From Planctomycetaceae bacterium (lineage in GTDB: Bacteria; Planctomycetota; Planctomycetia; Planctomycetales; Planctomycetaceae): a DNA stretch of 64,000 nt. The notes beneath the pieces are model-generated. The model searched no databases and was not told the origin of the DNA. It saw nothing but the letters and a program-made list of their open reading frames with translations. Shown here piece by piece: positions 8,042 through 17,007 of this stretch. How positions within the stretch are numbered: the stretch's first letter is position 1; each line of letters opens with the position of its first letter. Position numbers and translations under genes: made by a program. Where the stretch lies: the NCBI GenBank assembly GCA_019636285.1, contig JAHBXV010000013.1:62001-126000 (forward strand), written 5' to 3'.

Positions 8042-9454
8042 TCAAGCCGGTAACAATTCTTCGATGGGCGCGCCATCGGGAAGAATGGGCATCGGTCGAC
8101 CGCGATGATCGGGATAGGCATGTTCCCAGTCGATTCCCAGGTGCCGATAGACGGTGGCCCACAAATCGTTCGGGGTCAGCGGACGATCCTGCGGGTGCTC
8201 GCCCTTGGAGTTGGTGGAGCCGATCACCTGTCCGGTTGCCATACCTCCGCCGAACGTGATGAGTGACATGGCCTGCGGCCAATGGTCGCGGCCCGGCTGC
8301 ATGACTCCCGTCTGGCTCCCGACGACATTGGTGATGCGCGGTGTGCGTCCGAACTCACCCGTCACCACGACGAAGACGCGACGGTCGAGCCCGCGATCGT
8401 AAATGTCCTCAATGAGGGCGGTCACCGCCTGATCGTAGATCGGCAGGCGCGCTTTCAGGTCGTCAAACATGTGGCAGTTGACGGCGTGCGAGTCCCAGTT
8501 GTACGTCCCCTGCTTGAGCCAAGAGATCCCCGACTGGTACGGGTTCTCAAGGATGACCGTGCAGAAGGTACATCCGGCCTCGACAAGTCGCCGCGCGAGG
8601 AGCAGCCGCTGTCCCCAGGCGTGCCTTCCATAACGGTCGCGGAGTTCGGGGGATTCCTGGTTAATGTCGAAGGCCACCTTCGCCCGGTCGCTGGTCAGAA
8701 GCCCCAGCGCGCGTTCGTGGAACTGATCCATCGACTGCATCAGCCCGGACTGGTCGGCCTGACGCCGGAAACGATCAAACTGAGCCAGAAGCGATGCCCG
8801 ATCGTCCAATCGGCCCGAAACCTGTGCGATGGGGGCGATATTGGGAACCTCAAATTTGGAGTCCGAGGGGTCGCCCGAAAGCATGAACGGCGCGTAAGAA
8901 GGCCCCAGGTAGGCAGCCCCCTGGCTGAACACATCGATCTGGGCACGGCCGGGTTCGTTGATGGAAATGTAGTTCGGAACGTCGACCTGGCGTGTTTCAA
9001 ACCACTTGGCGGCGATCGAACCGGTCGCAGGGGCGTCGTTCACGAACCCAACGGGGGACTTCGGATCTCGGCCCGTCATGAAGCGCTTGTGGCCGCCGCC
9101 ATGGTCGGCGAACTGGTGCGCGATCGAGCGCACGACGTTGTATTTCTTGGCCAGCTCCGCATGGCGGGGCATCAGTTCGCAGACATCGAATCCCGGCACC
9201 GTCGTCGAGATCGGCTGCATGATGCCGCGATAGTCGGACGGGGCATCCGGCTTGAGATCATACATCTCCATGTGAGGCGGCCCGCCGGGCAGCCACACGA
9301 AGATGAACGCCGGCAGTTCCTGGCCGGTGACACCGGCGTTCGCCCGTGCGCGCAATAAATCGGCGAGCGTCAGCCCGCCCAGCCCCATCGCCCCGACGCG
9401 GAGAAACTCCCGCCGGGTGACAGGTCCAACACAATTGGCCCGATGCGCGCTCAT
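8042..9454 (-). CDS. DUF1501 domain protein with twin-arginine-like leader
   Basis: Product of 470 residues. The leader is TRREFLRVGAMGLGGLTLADLL. The domain shows FVWLPGGPPHMEMYDLKPDAP, the DUF1501 opening block; the regions around HQFADHGGGHKRFMTGR, VEAGCTFCTV and NWDSHAVNC; then VVVTGEFGRTPRI and GRDHWPQAMS. The C-terminal DLWATVYRHLGID is characteristic of the full-length planctomycete members. The ATG at 9454 is preceded by AGGGAGAG about 4 bases upstream, so the 15-codon longer frame is rejected. Function unknown; the fold is alkaline-phosphatase-like. It faces the preceding gene convergently across the terminator. Confidence 0.9.
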   Translation of the reverse strand: MSAHRANCVGPVTRREFLRVGAMGLGGLTLADLLRARANAGVTGQELPAFIFVWLPGGPPHMEMYDLKPDAPSDYRGIMQPISTTVPGFDVCELMPRHAELAKKYNVVRSIAHQFADHGGGHKRFMTGRDPKSPVGFVNDAPATGSIAAKWFETRQVDVPNYISINEPGRAQIDVFSQGAAYLGPSYAPFMLSGDPSDSKFEVPNIAPIAQVSGRLDDRASLLAQFDRFRRQADQSGLMQSMDQFHERALGLLTSDRAKVAFDINQESPELRDRYGRHAWGQRLLLARRLVEAGCTFCTVILENPYQSGISWLKQGTYNWDSHAVNCHMFDDLKARLPIYDQAVTALIEDIYDRGLDRRVFVVVTGEFGRTPRITNVVGSQTGVMQPGRDHWPQAMSLITFGGGMATGQVIGSTNSKGEHPQDRPLTPNDLWATVYRHLGIDWEHAYPDHRGRPMPILPDGAPIEELLPA

Positions 9455-9728
9455 CAGACTCTCCCTGCGCCCCAATAGTCGATTGGGGCGCGGTTTCAAA
9501 AAGGCCCGCGGTCGCCAGAGGAGCTGTGAGCCCCTCCAAGTTTCTGCAACCCTTCTGGAATTATCGACTTGAACGCGGCGTCATGTCAACGAAACTTGAT
9601 GCGTTGAACGCATGAATCGTCCGCTGAGTAGCAGCGAACTGTCGAATCCAGTAGACGTGTCGCGCGCGGAAATAAACGACGTACCCCCCGCCCGATCCGC
9701 CTTTGCCGCAACCTTCTGAAGCATCGCT

Positions 9729-9947
9729 ATGGACGAAACCAACACCTCCGAACTGGCACGCCTGCAGGAAACCATCAGTTTCCAGGAGCGGGCGATCGAA
9801 CAGTTTCACGAGCAATTAATTGCCCTACAGGCCGATTTCCGCGCGCTGACGCGCCGGTGTGAACGGTTGGAACGACTCTGGGAAGATGCCAATACCGGCG
9901 AACCGGAAATCCGTGATCCCCGCGCCGAGCGACCACCGCATTATTAA
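9729..9947 (+). CDS. slyX: SlyX family protein
   Basis: Product of 72 residues, almost entirely one amphipathic helix. It opens with LARLQETISFQERAIEQFHEQL, written here as the SlyX pattern of a single coiled coil, and ends with PPHY, the conserved C-terminal signature of SlyX. The family is widespread in proteobacteria and also found in planctomycetes; its biochemical role is unknown. The stop at 9947 lies 10 bases from the convergent stop of the 1056-residue membrane protein gene. The start is the only ATG that retains the heptads. Confidence 0.82.
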   Translation: MDETNTSELARLQETISFQERAIEQFHEQLIALQADFRALTRRCERLERLWEDANTGEPEIRDPRAERPPHY

Positions 9948-9957
9948 GGTTCGACAG

Positions 9958-12900
9958 CTACGGAGCTTCCGGTTTAGAGTTGGCTGGCTCGGCAAACTCA
10001 ATGGGCGGCCAATCGGTATTCGGCTCGGGATCGGGAAGTTCGTCCGTCAGGCAGTAGAGATAAAACCTCGCGAGAATCCGGGCCGGGCCCGCCGGGCTGC
10101 GATCCAGCGTGCGGTTCCACGACTCGATCGACGCCTCGCGGCTCCCCTGCTCCAGTTGGCACAGGGCAAGCTCGGCGTCCACTCCGGCCGACGAGGGAAG
10201 ATACTGTTCGACGGTTTCCTGCCAGATTGCTGTCAGCGGCAGGGGGCGCGGAATCTGTGATAATTCAAAAGGCGGCGCGGCGGTCAACGGATCGGTCAGC
10301 AACAGGCTCTCCAGCCGTTTGAGGTCGCCGCCACGCACATCCTGCTGCCAGCGATTGATTGCCTCGGGCAGATTTCCCACGAGCGACGACGACAGGGCAA
10401 ACAACCCTGGTCCCCCCGGAAGTTGTGCGAAATCGGGTGCCCGCGACAAGGGTTCCAGGATCTGGTGGGCCTCGAAGACGTCCCCCGTTTCCAGAAGCGC
10501 GGTCGCCAGGAGAAACTGCGCGACAGGCGTTGTCGCGAGCAGCACGGGATCTTCACGAAGCAGTCGAATCGCCAGAAGCTGGCAGCCCCCGGCACGCGAC
10601 TGCGCCGCCGCTGCCAACACGCCATCGGCCTGTTGTTTGGCGGACTCGCGGAGCTTGCCCACGTTGGTTTCCAGTTCGGCGACGTGCGCCTCCAGATCAT
10701 TGGCGATTTCGCGCAGTTCGAGCACTCGTTCCGCCTGCTCTTCGGAGCTATTGCCGTTCTTCGCCAACTCGTCGAGCGTGATTCGCAGGGCCATCAGAGC
10801 CAGGTCGACCCGCATCTGCTGTCGGCAGGCTTCGAAGAGTTCATAGGCCACGGAGGCATCGTTCGGCGCGAGAACCAAGGCCTGACGCAGCGCTCCCAGG
10901 ATCTGGAGATCGTGGCGGCCGCTGATCGGCTGCATTCCTTCTCCACGGACCAGCGCGGCCTCGAAGTCCCGCAATTGGCGATGCCCGGTTGCCAGCAGGC
11001 GATACGCCTCGATCGACTGCGGATTCCGGTCGAGCGTTTCCGAAGCGGACCGGATCGCCGACAGGGACATGGCGGCTCGCGATCGGACCGACATTGGAAC
11101 ATTCGCCGAGGCAAGAATCACCGCATGCTGCGCGGCATTGGTCTTTGACGACCGATCGGGGCGCGGCAGGTAGAACCACTTCTGATAGAAGGTTGGCGGC
11201 ACGGGAGCGATGCGAGCTTCCGTCGGCAGGGGCTCGTTGCGATCGAAGACAGCGCGCGTCAGGTCGCCCGCCGCCGCCGCGAGAAAGGCATTGAGTTCGG
11301 CATTTCCCGTATCGCTGCGACAAAAGGCCGCCGTGGAACCATTGAGGGCCACCATCTGCCAGCCGGGCATCTGTAATAGCGACAACATCGTGGCGTAGTC
11401 GGGAGCGCGTTCCAGGCCGGCCAGTCGCGGCAGAACGGTGGTAAACTCGTGATGATCGAGCCGCTCGCGAGCTTCGAAATTGATCGGCGAGCCCGCCTGT
11501 TCGGGGCGAAACGCGGCGCGAATCGTCTGAAAATCGTCGATGATCGCGCGGCCGGCGGGGCTGGTGAACGCGAGAACGCGGCTGTCAACGGTCGACTGTC
11601 CCCCCGCCCAGATGAGCAGGTCCCCCTGGCTGGGGTGCGTATGGAAGGGCCGACGATCCGGAATCTGTTCGATGACCTGCTGATAGTCGGCCATTTGACC
11701 GGTGAGCGACTGGCTGAAGCCCAGTCCGGGTCGACGACCGGCGGGACCATTCAAAATGCCGCTGGTCATCGTCCAGGCAAGCAGGAAGAACGACAGGACC
11801 GTCGCGGCTCGGCCGCTGCGGGAGAAAAGAATTTCCCGCCAGTCGACACGGTACTGCTGCCCGAAGCGACGGACATACCATTCCTGGGCATTGATCGAGG
11901 CGACGGCCACGCAGACAAGCGCGAGAACGGCCATGTCTTCGTAAGCGGCGATTCCGAAGCCGATCCCGAGAGCCGCCACGAGGCCCCAGTTCCAGCGAAT
12001 GGACGATCGATTGAGAGACAGACACGCGAGCATCAGCACAACAAGGAGAACCGTGGCGAGCAGGGGAATCCCGGGAGACTCCCAGAGCATCCGCGCGAAC
12101 GACGGCAGGGCGCGCTGGAACTCGATATCGGACGGTGAATAGATGGCCCGCGCCGCGGGCAGAACGGTCGTGTAGCGTCCGGCAAACAACAGGTAGGACT
12201 GTGCCGGGAACGGGTGAATCAGCCCCGCGATCGCCGCCACGCCGGCCGATTGCCAAAGCCAGCGCCTGGCGTCTCGGGAACTGTTGCGGCGGAGTTGCTC
12301 GCCCAGGGCAAAGGCCAACAGCAGCAACACCCCGAACGGCGCGCGAGAGTCGCACTGCGTCCAGATCAGTTGAATCGCGCCCGCCGCCGGAACCAGCCAT
12401 CTCCCGGGCGAAAGATGGAAGCGAACCAGGCACCACAGCATGGCCGACACGCCGACAAGCGTGACCAGATGCGTTCCCCAGGTGAACTGGTCCTGAGCGG
12501 CCAGAATGGCCAGCACGGCACAAATCGCGGTCCACCAGGTTCGGACATGCGGCAGAGCGGCATGAACGAGGAGCCCGAAGGCCAATCCCACCAGCAGCCC
12601 CTGGGCCAGCGTGAGGCCGATCCCGCCTCCGATCCCGTAAATGCCAGCCGTGACCAGGTCGAACAGCCAGGGAAGATGGACCCAGGTACGTTGCTCCGGC
12701 GCGCCGGCGAAGGGGTCGGCTCCGGACGGCAGAATTCCGTGCGACGCCAGGTGTTGTCCGGCGCGAATGTGCGTCAGAACGGTTGTCTGGTCGATCTGCG
12801 AGACGCCGAGCAGGAGCGCCAGACCAATCACCACCCAGCGAAGGACAAAGTCTCCGCGAATCGCTTCGTCTTCCAGCAGTTCGGGAGTCAACGGCTCCCA

Positions 12901-13128
12901 GTCTGGCAGGTCGTCGTCGACCTGTTCGTCGAACTCGGAGGGGACGGTCGTCTCGTCGGGGCCGGGAGTCGCCGTATTTTCCGCAGCGGCGCGGGGTGAA
13001 TCGTTCGGCTCGCCCGTGGAAGCGGACTCGGGCTGCGATGGGTTCGACGCGGAATCGTCTTCAGGGGGTTCGGGGGCAGTCACGGGCGATTCCGTCAGAT
13101 TCGGACAAGTCTCGGGACGATCCAGCAT
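9958..13128 (-). CDS. large polytopic membrane protein with C-terminal TPR-like helical region
   Basis: Product of 1056 residues in three parts. Residues 1-90 are acidic and low complexity, rich in Pro/Ser/Glu. Residues 95-460 hold about eleven hydrophobic segments and include HIRAGQHLASHGILPSGADPF and WVHLPWLFDL. The rest is soluble helical sequence with TPR-like pairs (AYRLLATGHRQLRDFEAAL, QFLLATALLETGDVFEAHQIL). The first transmembrane block matches the order and motifs of the 574-residue protein at 49046-50770 (HLKTGQLI..GDVPRTDW, IDLHWGFQLLAALLYGLGG), so the two are paralogues in a GT-C-like membrane family. I cannot name a substrate. The 5-prime end carries a 23-bp tandem duplication (separate entry). 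It converges on slyX. Confidence 0.75.
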   Translation of the reverse strand: MLDRPETCPNLTESPVTAPEPPEDDSASNPSQPESASTGEPNDSPRAAAENTATPGPDETTVPSEFDEQVDDDLPDWEPLTPELLEDEAIRGDFVLRWVVIGLALLLGVSQIDQTTVLTHIRAGQHLASHGILPSGADPFAGAPEQRTWVHLPWLFDLVTAGIYGIGGGIGLTLAQGLLVGLAFGLLVHAALPHVRTWWTAICAVLAILAAQDQFTWGTHLVTLVGVSAMLWCLVRFHLSPGRWLVPAAGAIQLIWTQCDSRAPFGVLLLLAFALGEQLRRNSSRDARRWLWQSAGVAAIAGLIHPFPAQSYLLFAGRYTTVLPAARAIYSPSDIEFQRALPSFARMLWESPGIPLLATVLLVVLMLACLSLNRSSIRWNWGLVAALGIGFGIAAYEDMAVLALVCVAVASINAQEWYVRRFGQQYRVDWREILFSRSGRAATVLSFFLLAWTMTSGILNGPAGRRPGLGFSQSLTGQMADYQQVIEQIPDRRPFHTHPSQGDLLIWAGGQSTVDSRVLAFTSPAGRAIIDDFQTIRAAFRPEQAGSPINFEARERLDHHEFTTVLPRLAGLERAPDYATMLSLLQMPGWQMVALNGSTAAFCRSDTGNAELNAFLAAAAGDLTRAVFDRNEPLPTEARIAPVPPTFYQKWFYLPRPDRSSKTNAAQHAVILASANVPMSVRSRAAMSLSAIRSASETLDRNPQSIEAYRLLATGHRQLRDFEAALVRGEGMQPISGRHDLQILGALRQALVLAPNDASVAYELFEACRQQMRVDLALMALRITLDELAKNGNSSEEQAERVLELREIANDLEAHVAELETNVGKLRESAKQQADGVLAAAAQSRAGGCQLLAIRLLREDPVLLATTPVAQFLLATALLETGDVFEAHQILEPLSRAPDFAQLPGGPGLFALSSSLVGNLPEAINRWQQDVRGGDLKRLESLLLTDPLTAAPPFELSQIPRPLPLTAIWQETVEQYLPSSAGVDAELALCQLEQGSREASIESWNRTLDRSPAGPARILARFYLYCLTDELPDPEPNTDWPPIEFAEPANSKPEAP

Positions 13129-13160
13129 ACGAAGGGATGTGGATCCAGCATACGAAGGGA
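13119..13160. repeat. 23-bp tandem duplication over the start codon of the membrane protein gene
   Basis: GATCCAGCATACGAAGGGA occurs at 13119-13137 and again at 13142-13160, a period of 23 bases. On the minus strand each copy contains ATG preceded by the same CCCTTCGT. The inner ATG (13128) opens the 1056-residue frame. The outer ATG (13151) is out of frame and opens an 18-codon frame that ends at a TGA inside the main gene. Confidence 0.9.
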
Positions 13161-13264
13161 CGACGACACGTTCATGCCAAATACGCCGGAAGCGGCACGA
13201 TCGTGGGAATCGCGAGTGCGGGGAGGGGAAGAGTCAATCGTGCCGCTGATACCGGCGGCCTTCC

Positions 13265-14206
13265 CTAGGATCCAGCCGCCTGCAACTTGCGAAGTTCCTT
13301 CGGCAGCGGGAACGAGACGTGCTCTTCGCGGGTGACAACTTCCTCGACCTCCGCGCCATGCTCGGACTTCAGGTGGTCAATCACGTCCTGCACCACAACC
13401 TCCGGAGCGCTCGCCCCGGCGGTAATCAGAACGGTTTCGACTCCCGTGAACCACTCGGGCCGCAATTCCGACGCGCCGTCGATCAGATAGGCAGGGCGAT
13501 TCCCCTCCGCGCCTAACTCCTGAAGCCGACGACTGTTCGAGCTGTTCTGGCTTCCGAGCACAAGAACGAGGTCCGCCTGGGCCGCGAGTTGTTTGACGGC
13601 ATGCTGGCGATTCGTGGTGGCGTAGCAGATGTCTTCCTTGGGAGGACTTTCAATCTGCGGGAACCGCTCGCGGAGGGCGGTGATGACGCGCGCCGCCTCC
13701 TCGACGCTGAGGGTGGTTTGCGTCAAATAGGCAACTTTCGACTCGTCGGGAAATGTCAGGCCGGCCACTTCTTCCGGAGTTTCCACGAGTGTAATGCTCT
13801 CCGGAGCTTCCCCCATGGTACCAATGACTTCGTCGTGCCCTTCGTGGCCGATCAGGATGATGTGGTAGCCCGCTCGGGCGTACTTAATGGCCTCCAGGTG
13901 AACCTTCGTCACGAGGGGGCAAGTCGCGTCGATGGTCTGGAGCTTGCGGCGGCGTGCGGCTTCCCGAATGGCGGGGGAAACGCCGTGCGCGCTGTATAGC
14001 AGGATGGCCCCTTCCGGCGCTTCCTCGATTTCGTCGATAAAGCGAACCCCCTGACGCGAGAAGCGGTCCACCACGTACTTGTTATGCACGATCTCGTGGT
14101 AGACGTAGATTTCCGGACCAAACATTCGAATGGCTTCGTCCAGGCATTCGATCGCCATGTTCACGCCCGCGCAGAAGCCGCGCGGATTGGCCAATAAAAT
14201 TCGCAT
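13265..14206 (-). CDS. ispH: 4-hydroxy-3-methylbut-2-enyl diphosphate reductase
   Basis: Product of 313 residues. IspH is the last enzyme of the MEP isoprenoid pathway; it reduces HMBPP to IPP and DMAPP using a [4Fe-4S] cluster. The three cluster cysteines are visible: Cys12 in PRGFCAGVN, Cys96 in DATCPLVTKVH and Cys194 in EDICYATTNRQ. The family motifs HEIVHNKYVV (substrate His), GHEGHDEVIGTMG and SQNSSNSRRL are intact. The frame extends upstream without homology, so the ATG at 14206 (start of MRILLANPRGFCAG) is chosen; AAAGGA lies about 10 bases before it. It is divergent from serA across 383 bases. Confidence 0.96.
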   Translation of the reverse strand: MRILLANPRGFCAGVNMAIECLDEAIRMFGPEIYVYHEIVHNKYVVDRFSRQGVRFIDEIEEAPEGAILLYSAHGVSPAIREAARRRKLQTIDATCPLVTKVHLEAIKYARAGYHIILIGHEGHDEVIGTMGEAPESITLVETPEEVAGLTFPDESKVAYLTQTTLSVEEAARVITALRERFPQIESPPKEDICYATTNRQHAVKQLAAQADLVLVLGSQNSSNSRRLQELGAEGNRPAYLIDGASELRPEWFTGVETVLITAGASAPEVVVQDVIDHLKSEHGAEVEEVVTREEHVSFPLPKELRKLQAAGS

Positions 14207-14589
14207 CCTGCACGATCCTTTCGTGAACCAACCTGCTGTGCCGACTTTTGAAATTGTAGCGACGCAAGTCTCTCGACAGTACCGCCAATACGCATCGGCA
14301 ACTGTCGACATGTTGGCCGAAACGGGCTGGCACTTGGCGCGGCAGTTCGCGGACGTATCCTGTTGTGTTCGCCTCGTGGTCCCGATGCGCGGTCGGCAGA
14401 ATTGCCGCCAGCGGTCGGGAATCGCGGCGAGGTCTCGTTCCGTTGGGCGTCGAGAAGTCGACTCCCCTTGGATTTCGAGCCGGAATTCCAAGTGGCCCGG
14501 GCCACGGTCGTCCGTCTCGATTGGAACCCCGCACGAGTACGGGGCCGGATTCACCAAAGTTGCGACCTTCCGCAGAAAGCCGAATTGCA
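14207..14589. other. intergenic region between divergent ispH and serA
   Basis: 383 bases without a supported gene. It must hold both promoters. On the ispH side a TACAAT hexamer is present near 14257-14262 without a convincing -35. On the serA side a short hairpin with CCCCG/CGGGG arms lies near 14526-14543 and GGCCCGGGCC lies near 14496. No riboswitch or RNA gene was recognised. Confidence 0.5.
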
Positions 14590-16221
14590 ATGTACCGCGT
14601 GTTGATTACCGACAGTCTCTCGAAGGCCGGCCTGGAAATTCTGAAGAATACTCCCGGAATCGAAGTCGACGAGCGGAAAGGACTCACCCCGGAGCAAGTT
14701 CGCGAGGCGCTGAAGGAAGCCGACGGAATCATCATTCGCAGCGGCACCCGGCTGACGCCCGAGTTGCTGAAAGATCAGCCCCGGCTGAAGGCGATCGTCC
14801 GGGCCGGTGTCGGGGTCGACAATATCGATCTGCCGGCGGCGACCCGTGAAGGGATCGTCGTGATGAATACTCCGGCCGGGAATACGATTTCCACGGCCGA
14901 ACACACGTTCGCGATGCTGCTGGCCATGGCGCGCAACATCGCCCCCGCCGCGGCCTCGATGAAGCAGAACAAGTGGGACCGGAAGAGCTTCACCGGCACG
15001 CAACTCGCCGGAAAAACGCTCGGCGTCGTCGGCCTGGGGCGCATCGGCCTGTCGGTCGCCCGACGGGCTTTGGCGTTTGAAATGAAAGTTGTCGGTTATG
15101 ACCCGTTCATGTCGCCCGAAAAGGCGGCGGAAATGGGGATTGAGTTCTGCTCCAACATCGATGACTTGATTCCACGGGTCGATTTCCTGACGGTCCACAC
15201 TCCCGTCACCCCGGAAACCATGAATCTGCTGAACGCCGCCCGGCTGGCAAAAATGAAGAAGGGGGCACGGATCGTTAACTGCGCCCGCGGCGGGATCGTG
15301 GACGAACATGCCCTGGCCGATGCGATTGAATCGGGACACATCGCCGGCGCGGCCTTTGACGTGTTCGTCGAAGAGCCGCCCAAGGACTTCCGGCTCATCA
15401 ACGTGCCGCAGGTGACGGCCACCCCGCACCTGGGAGCCTCGACCGACGAAGCCCAGGAACTGGTGGCTTTGGAAGCTGCCGAAATTATGGCGGGCTACCT
15501 GACCCGCAACGAAGTGCGGCACGCCGTCAACATGCTGCCGGTTTCCGGAGCGGAAATGGCCGACAACGCCATTTACCTCGATCTCGGCCTGCGGCTGGGC
15601 ATCCTGCTGGCCCAGCTCACCAAAGGCCAGGCGGTTAAGAGTGCGAAGCTGCAATTCCGGGGCGAAGCCGCCTCGAAGAAGACTAAGCTCATCAGCGCCA
15701 GCTTCGCGGCGGGACTCCTGCAGGGAGCCGTGCACGACGTCAACGTCGTGAACGCCGAAATGCTGGCCAAGGAACGCGGCATCGAGATGACCGAGTCGCT
15801 TTCGAGCGAAATGGGAGACTTCTCGTCACTGGTCTCGGCGACCGTTGTGACCGACCAGGGTGACGTGACCGCGGCAGGGACAGTGTTCGGCAAGCAGTTC
15901 CTGCGGCTGGTTCGCCTGGACAAGTTTCAGCTCGAAGCGTTTCTCGATGGGCTGCTGCTGCTCTACCGGCACGTCGATCGTCCCGGCGTCATCGGCTTCA
16001 TCGGCACGCTGTGCGGAACGCATAACGTCAACATTGCTCACATGGCGCTGGGCCGCGAAAAGCAGGAAGCGGGCGGCGACGCGCTGGCCGTGCTGAATCT
16101 CGACAACGAACCCTCCGAGGCGGTTCTGGCGGAAATCGCGAAGAACGATGCCGTCACGGGAGTGCAGCTCATCAAGCTGCCCAAGGCGGGCGAACCGCTG
16201 CCGTGGCAGATCTGCCAGTAG
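14590..16221 (+). CDS. serA: D-3-phosphoglycerate dehydrogenase (long form with ASB and ACT domains)
   Basis: Product of 543 residues. It oxidises 3-phosphoglycerate to 3-phosphohydroxypyruvate with NAD, the first step of serine synthesis. The N-terminal substrate domain is followed by the Rossmann motif LGVVGLGRIGLSVA (about residues 141-154), then NCARGGIVDE (catalytic Arg), and TPHLGASTDEAQ (catalytic His). After residue 320 come the allosteric-substrate-binding domain and a C-terminal ACT domain (VDRPGVIGFIGTLCGTHNVNIAHMALGR, a serine-sensing type, in two pieces here). The upstream open frame adds 75 residues without homology; the ATG at 14590 starts MYRVLITDSLS, the family start. Length is normal for the long form. 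Confidence 0.96.
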   Translation: MYRVLITDSLSKAGLEILKNTPGIEVDERKGLTPEQVREALKEADGIIIRSGTRLTPELLKDQPRLKAIVRAGVGVDNIDLPAATREGIVVMNTPAGNTISTAEHTFAMLLAMARNIAPAAASMKQNKWDRKSFTGTQLAGKTLGVVGLGRIGLSVARRALAFEMKVVGYDPFMSPEKAAEMGIEFCSNIDDLIPRVDFLTVHTPVTPETMNLLNAARLAKMKKGARIVNCARGGIVDEHALADAIESGHIAGAAFDVFVEEPPKDFRLINVPQVTATPHLGASTDEAQELVALEAAEIMAGYLTRNEVRHAVNMLPVSGAEMADNAIYLDLGLRLGILLAQLTKGQAVKSAKLQFRGEAASKKTKLISASFAAGLLQGAVHDVNVVNAEMLAKERGIEMTESLSSEMGDFSSLVSATVVTDQGDVTAAGTVFGKQFLRLVRLDKFQLEAFLDGLLLLYRHVDRPGVIGFIGTLCGTHNVNIAHMALGREKQEAGGDALAVLNLDNEPSEAVLAEIAKNDAVTGVQLIKLPKAGEPLPWQICQ

Positions 16222-16242
16222 GTATCGAGAGTCCCGTGTCGA

Positions 16243-16287
16243 GAGTCGAGAGTGAAGACGGACGAATTCAGCCGTCTTCCTCGACTC
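16243..16287. terminator. hairpin between convergent serA and sigma factor genes
   Basis: Inner stem GAAGACGG (16254-16261) with CCGTCTTC (16272-16279), extended by GAGTCGA (16243-16249) with TCGACTC (16281-16287). No T run follows on either strand, so it would be a factor-dependent or weak terminator. It lies 22 bases after the serA stop. Confidence 0.45.
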
Positions 16288-16314
16288 GTGTCTCCAGACA
16301 CTCGACGAGAATCC

Positions 16315-16947
16315 CTAGCCGACCAGTCGCTGCCAGTCGACGTGGCGCAGGTTCGCGGCTTCGGCGGCGACCTTGAGCTTTTGCACCGCGAACTGTTTGT
16401 GGTTGGCGACCGCCTGTTCACTGATGTCCAGCAATCGGGCAACCTCGCGATTGGGCAGGCCGCGCACGAACACGAGTTCCAGGCAGCTTAGACGCTCAAA
16501 CTCGCCGCGACTGAACCACGACTGCACGAGTTGCCGCAAACAGTCCCCCAGCACGCGTTCGACGGTTCGGTGAGTCTCACGACCTCGCGCGATGCTGCTG
16601 GCCCGTCGGGCCGGGCCAACGGGGTCGTGGCCGGGGCTGCTCCCCTCGGCAACTCCCAAACCGAGCAATATGGGGCGACGTCCCTGGCGGCGCAACACGT
16701 CGGTCAGTTTGTGCGAGGCGATCGAAAACAGGAACGCTTCGATCGGCGTCGACTCATCGTAGTTGGGCAGGGCGGTCAGAAATCCCAGGAAGACATCCTG
16801 CACCAGATCTTCCGCCAGTCCGCGATCACCCAGACGGCGTTCGGCGTACGCCAGCAATCGTCCCTGATAGCGGCCGATGAGCGCTTCCCACGCGGCGGCG
16901 TCGCCTTGGCGGATCGCGGGCAGCAGGGTGGCGGGGTCGACGGGCAT
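16315..16947 (-). CDS. ECF-type RNA polymerase sigma factor
   Basis: Product of 210 residues. Region 2 is visible as WEALIGRYQGRLLAYAERRL followed by LAEDLVQDVFLGFLTAL and FLFSIASHKLTDVLRRQ; a linker of about 40 residues is rich in Gly/Pro/Arg. Region 4 contains the helix-turn-helix LPNREVARLLDISEQAVANHKQ. Planctomycete ECF factors of this type are commonly paired with Ser/Thr kinases rather than with classical anti-sigma factors. A kinase gene lies two genes upstream on the same strand (16947 to 17008 is 60 bases, 17778 to 17840 is 61), so the three may be one transcription unit. No anti-sigma gene is adjacent. Confidence 0.85.
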   Translation of the reverse strand: MPVDPATLLPAIRQGDAAAWEALIGRYQGRLLAYAERRLGDRGLAEDLVQDVFLGFLTALPNYDESTPIEAFLFSIASHKLTDVLRRQGRRPILLGLGVAEGSSPGHDPVGPARRASSIARGRETHRTVERVLGDCLRQLVQSWFSRGEFERLSCLELVFVRGLPNREVARLLDISEQAVANHKQFAVQKLKVAAEAANLRHVDWQRLVG

Positions 16948-17007
16948 GAGAAAATGGGTTCGCTGCGCTCGGAACGACGGAAGCCAGCGCTCCCCGATGG
17001 GTCGCGG

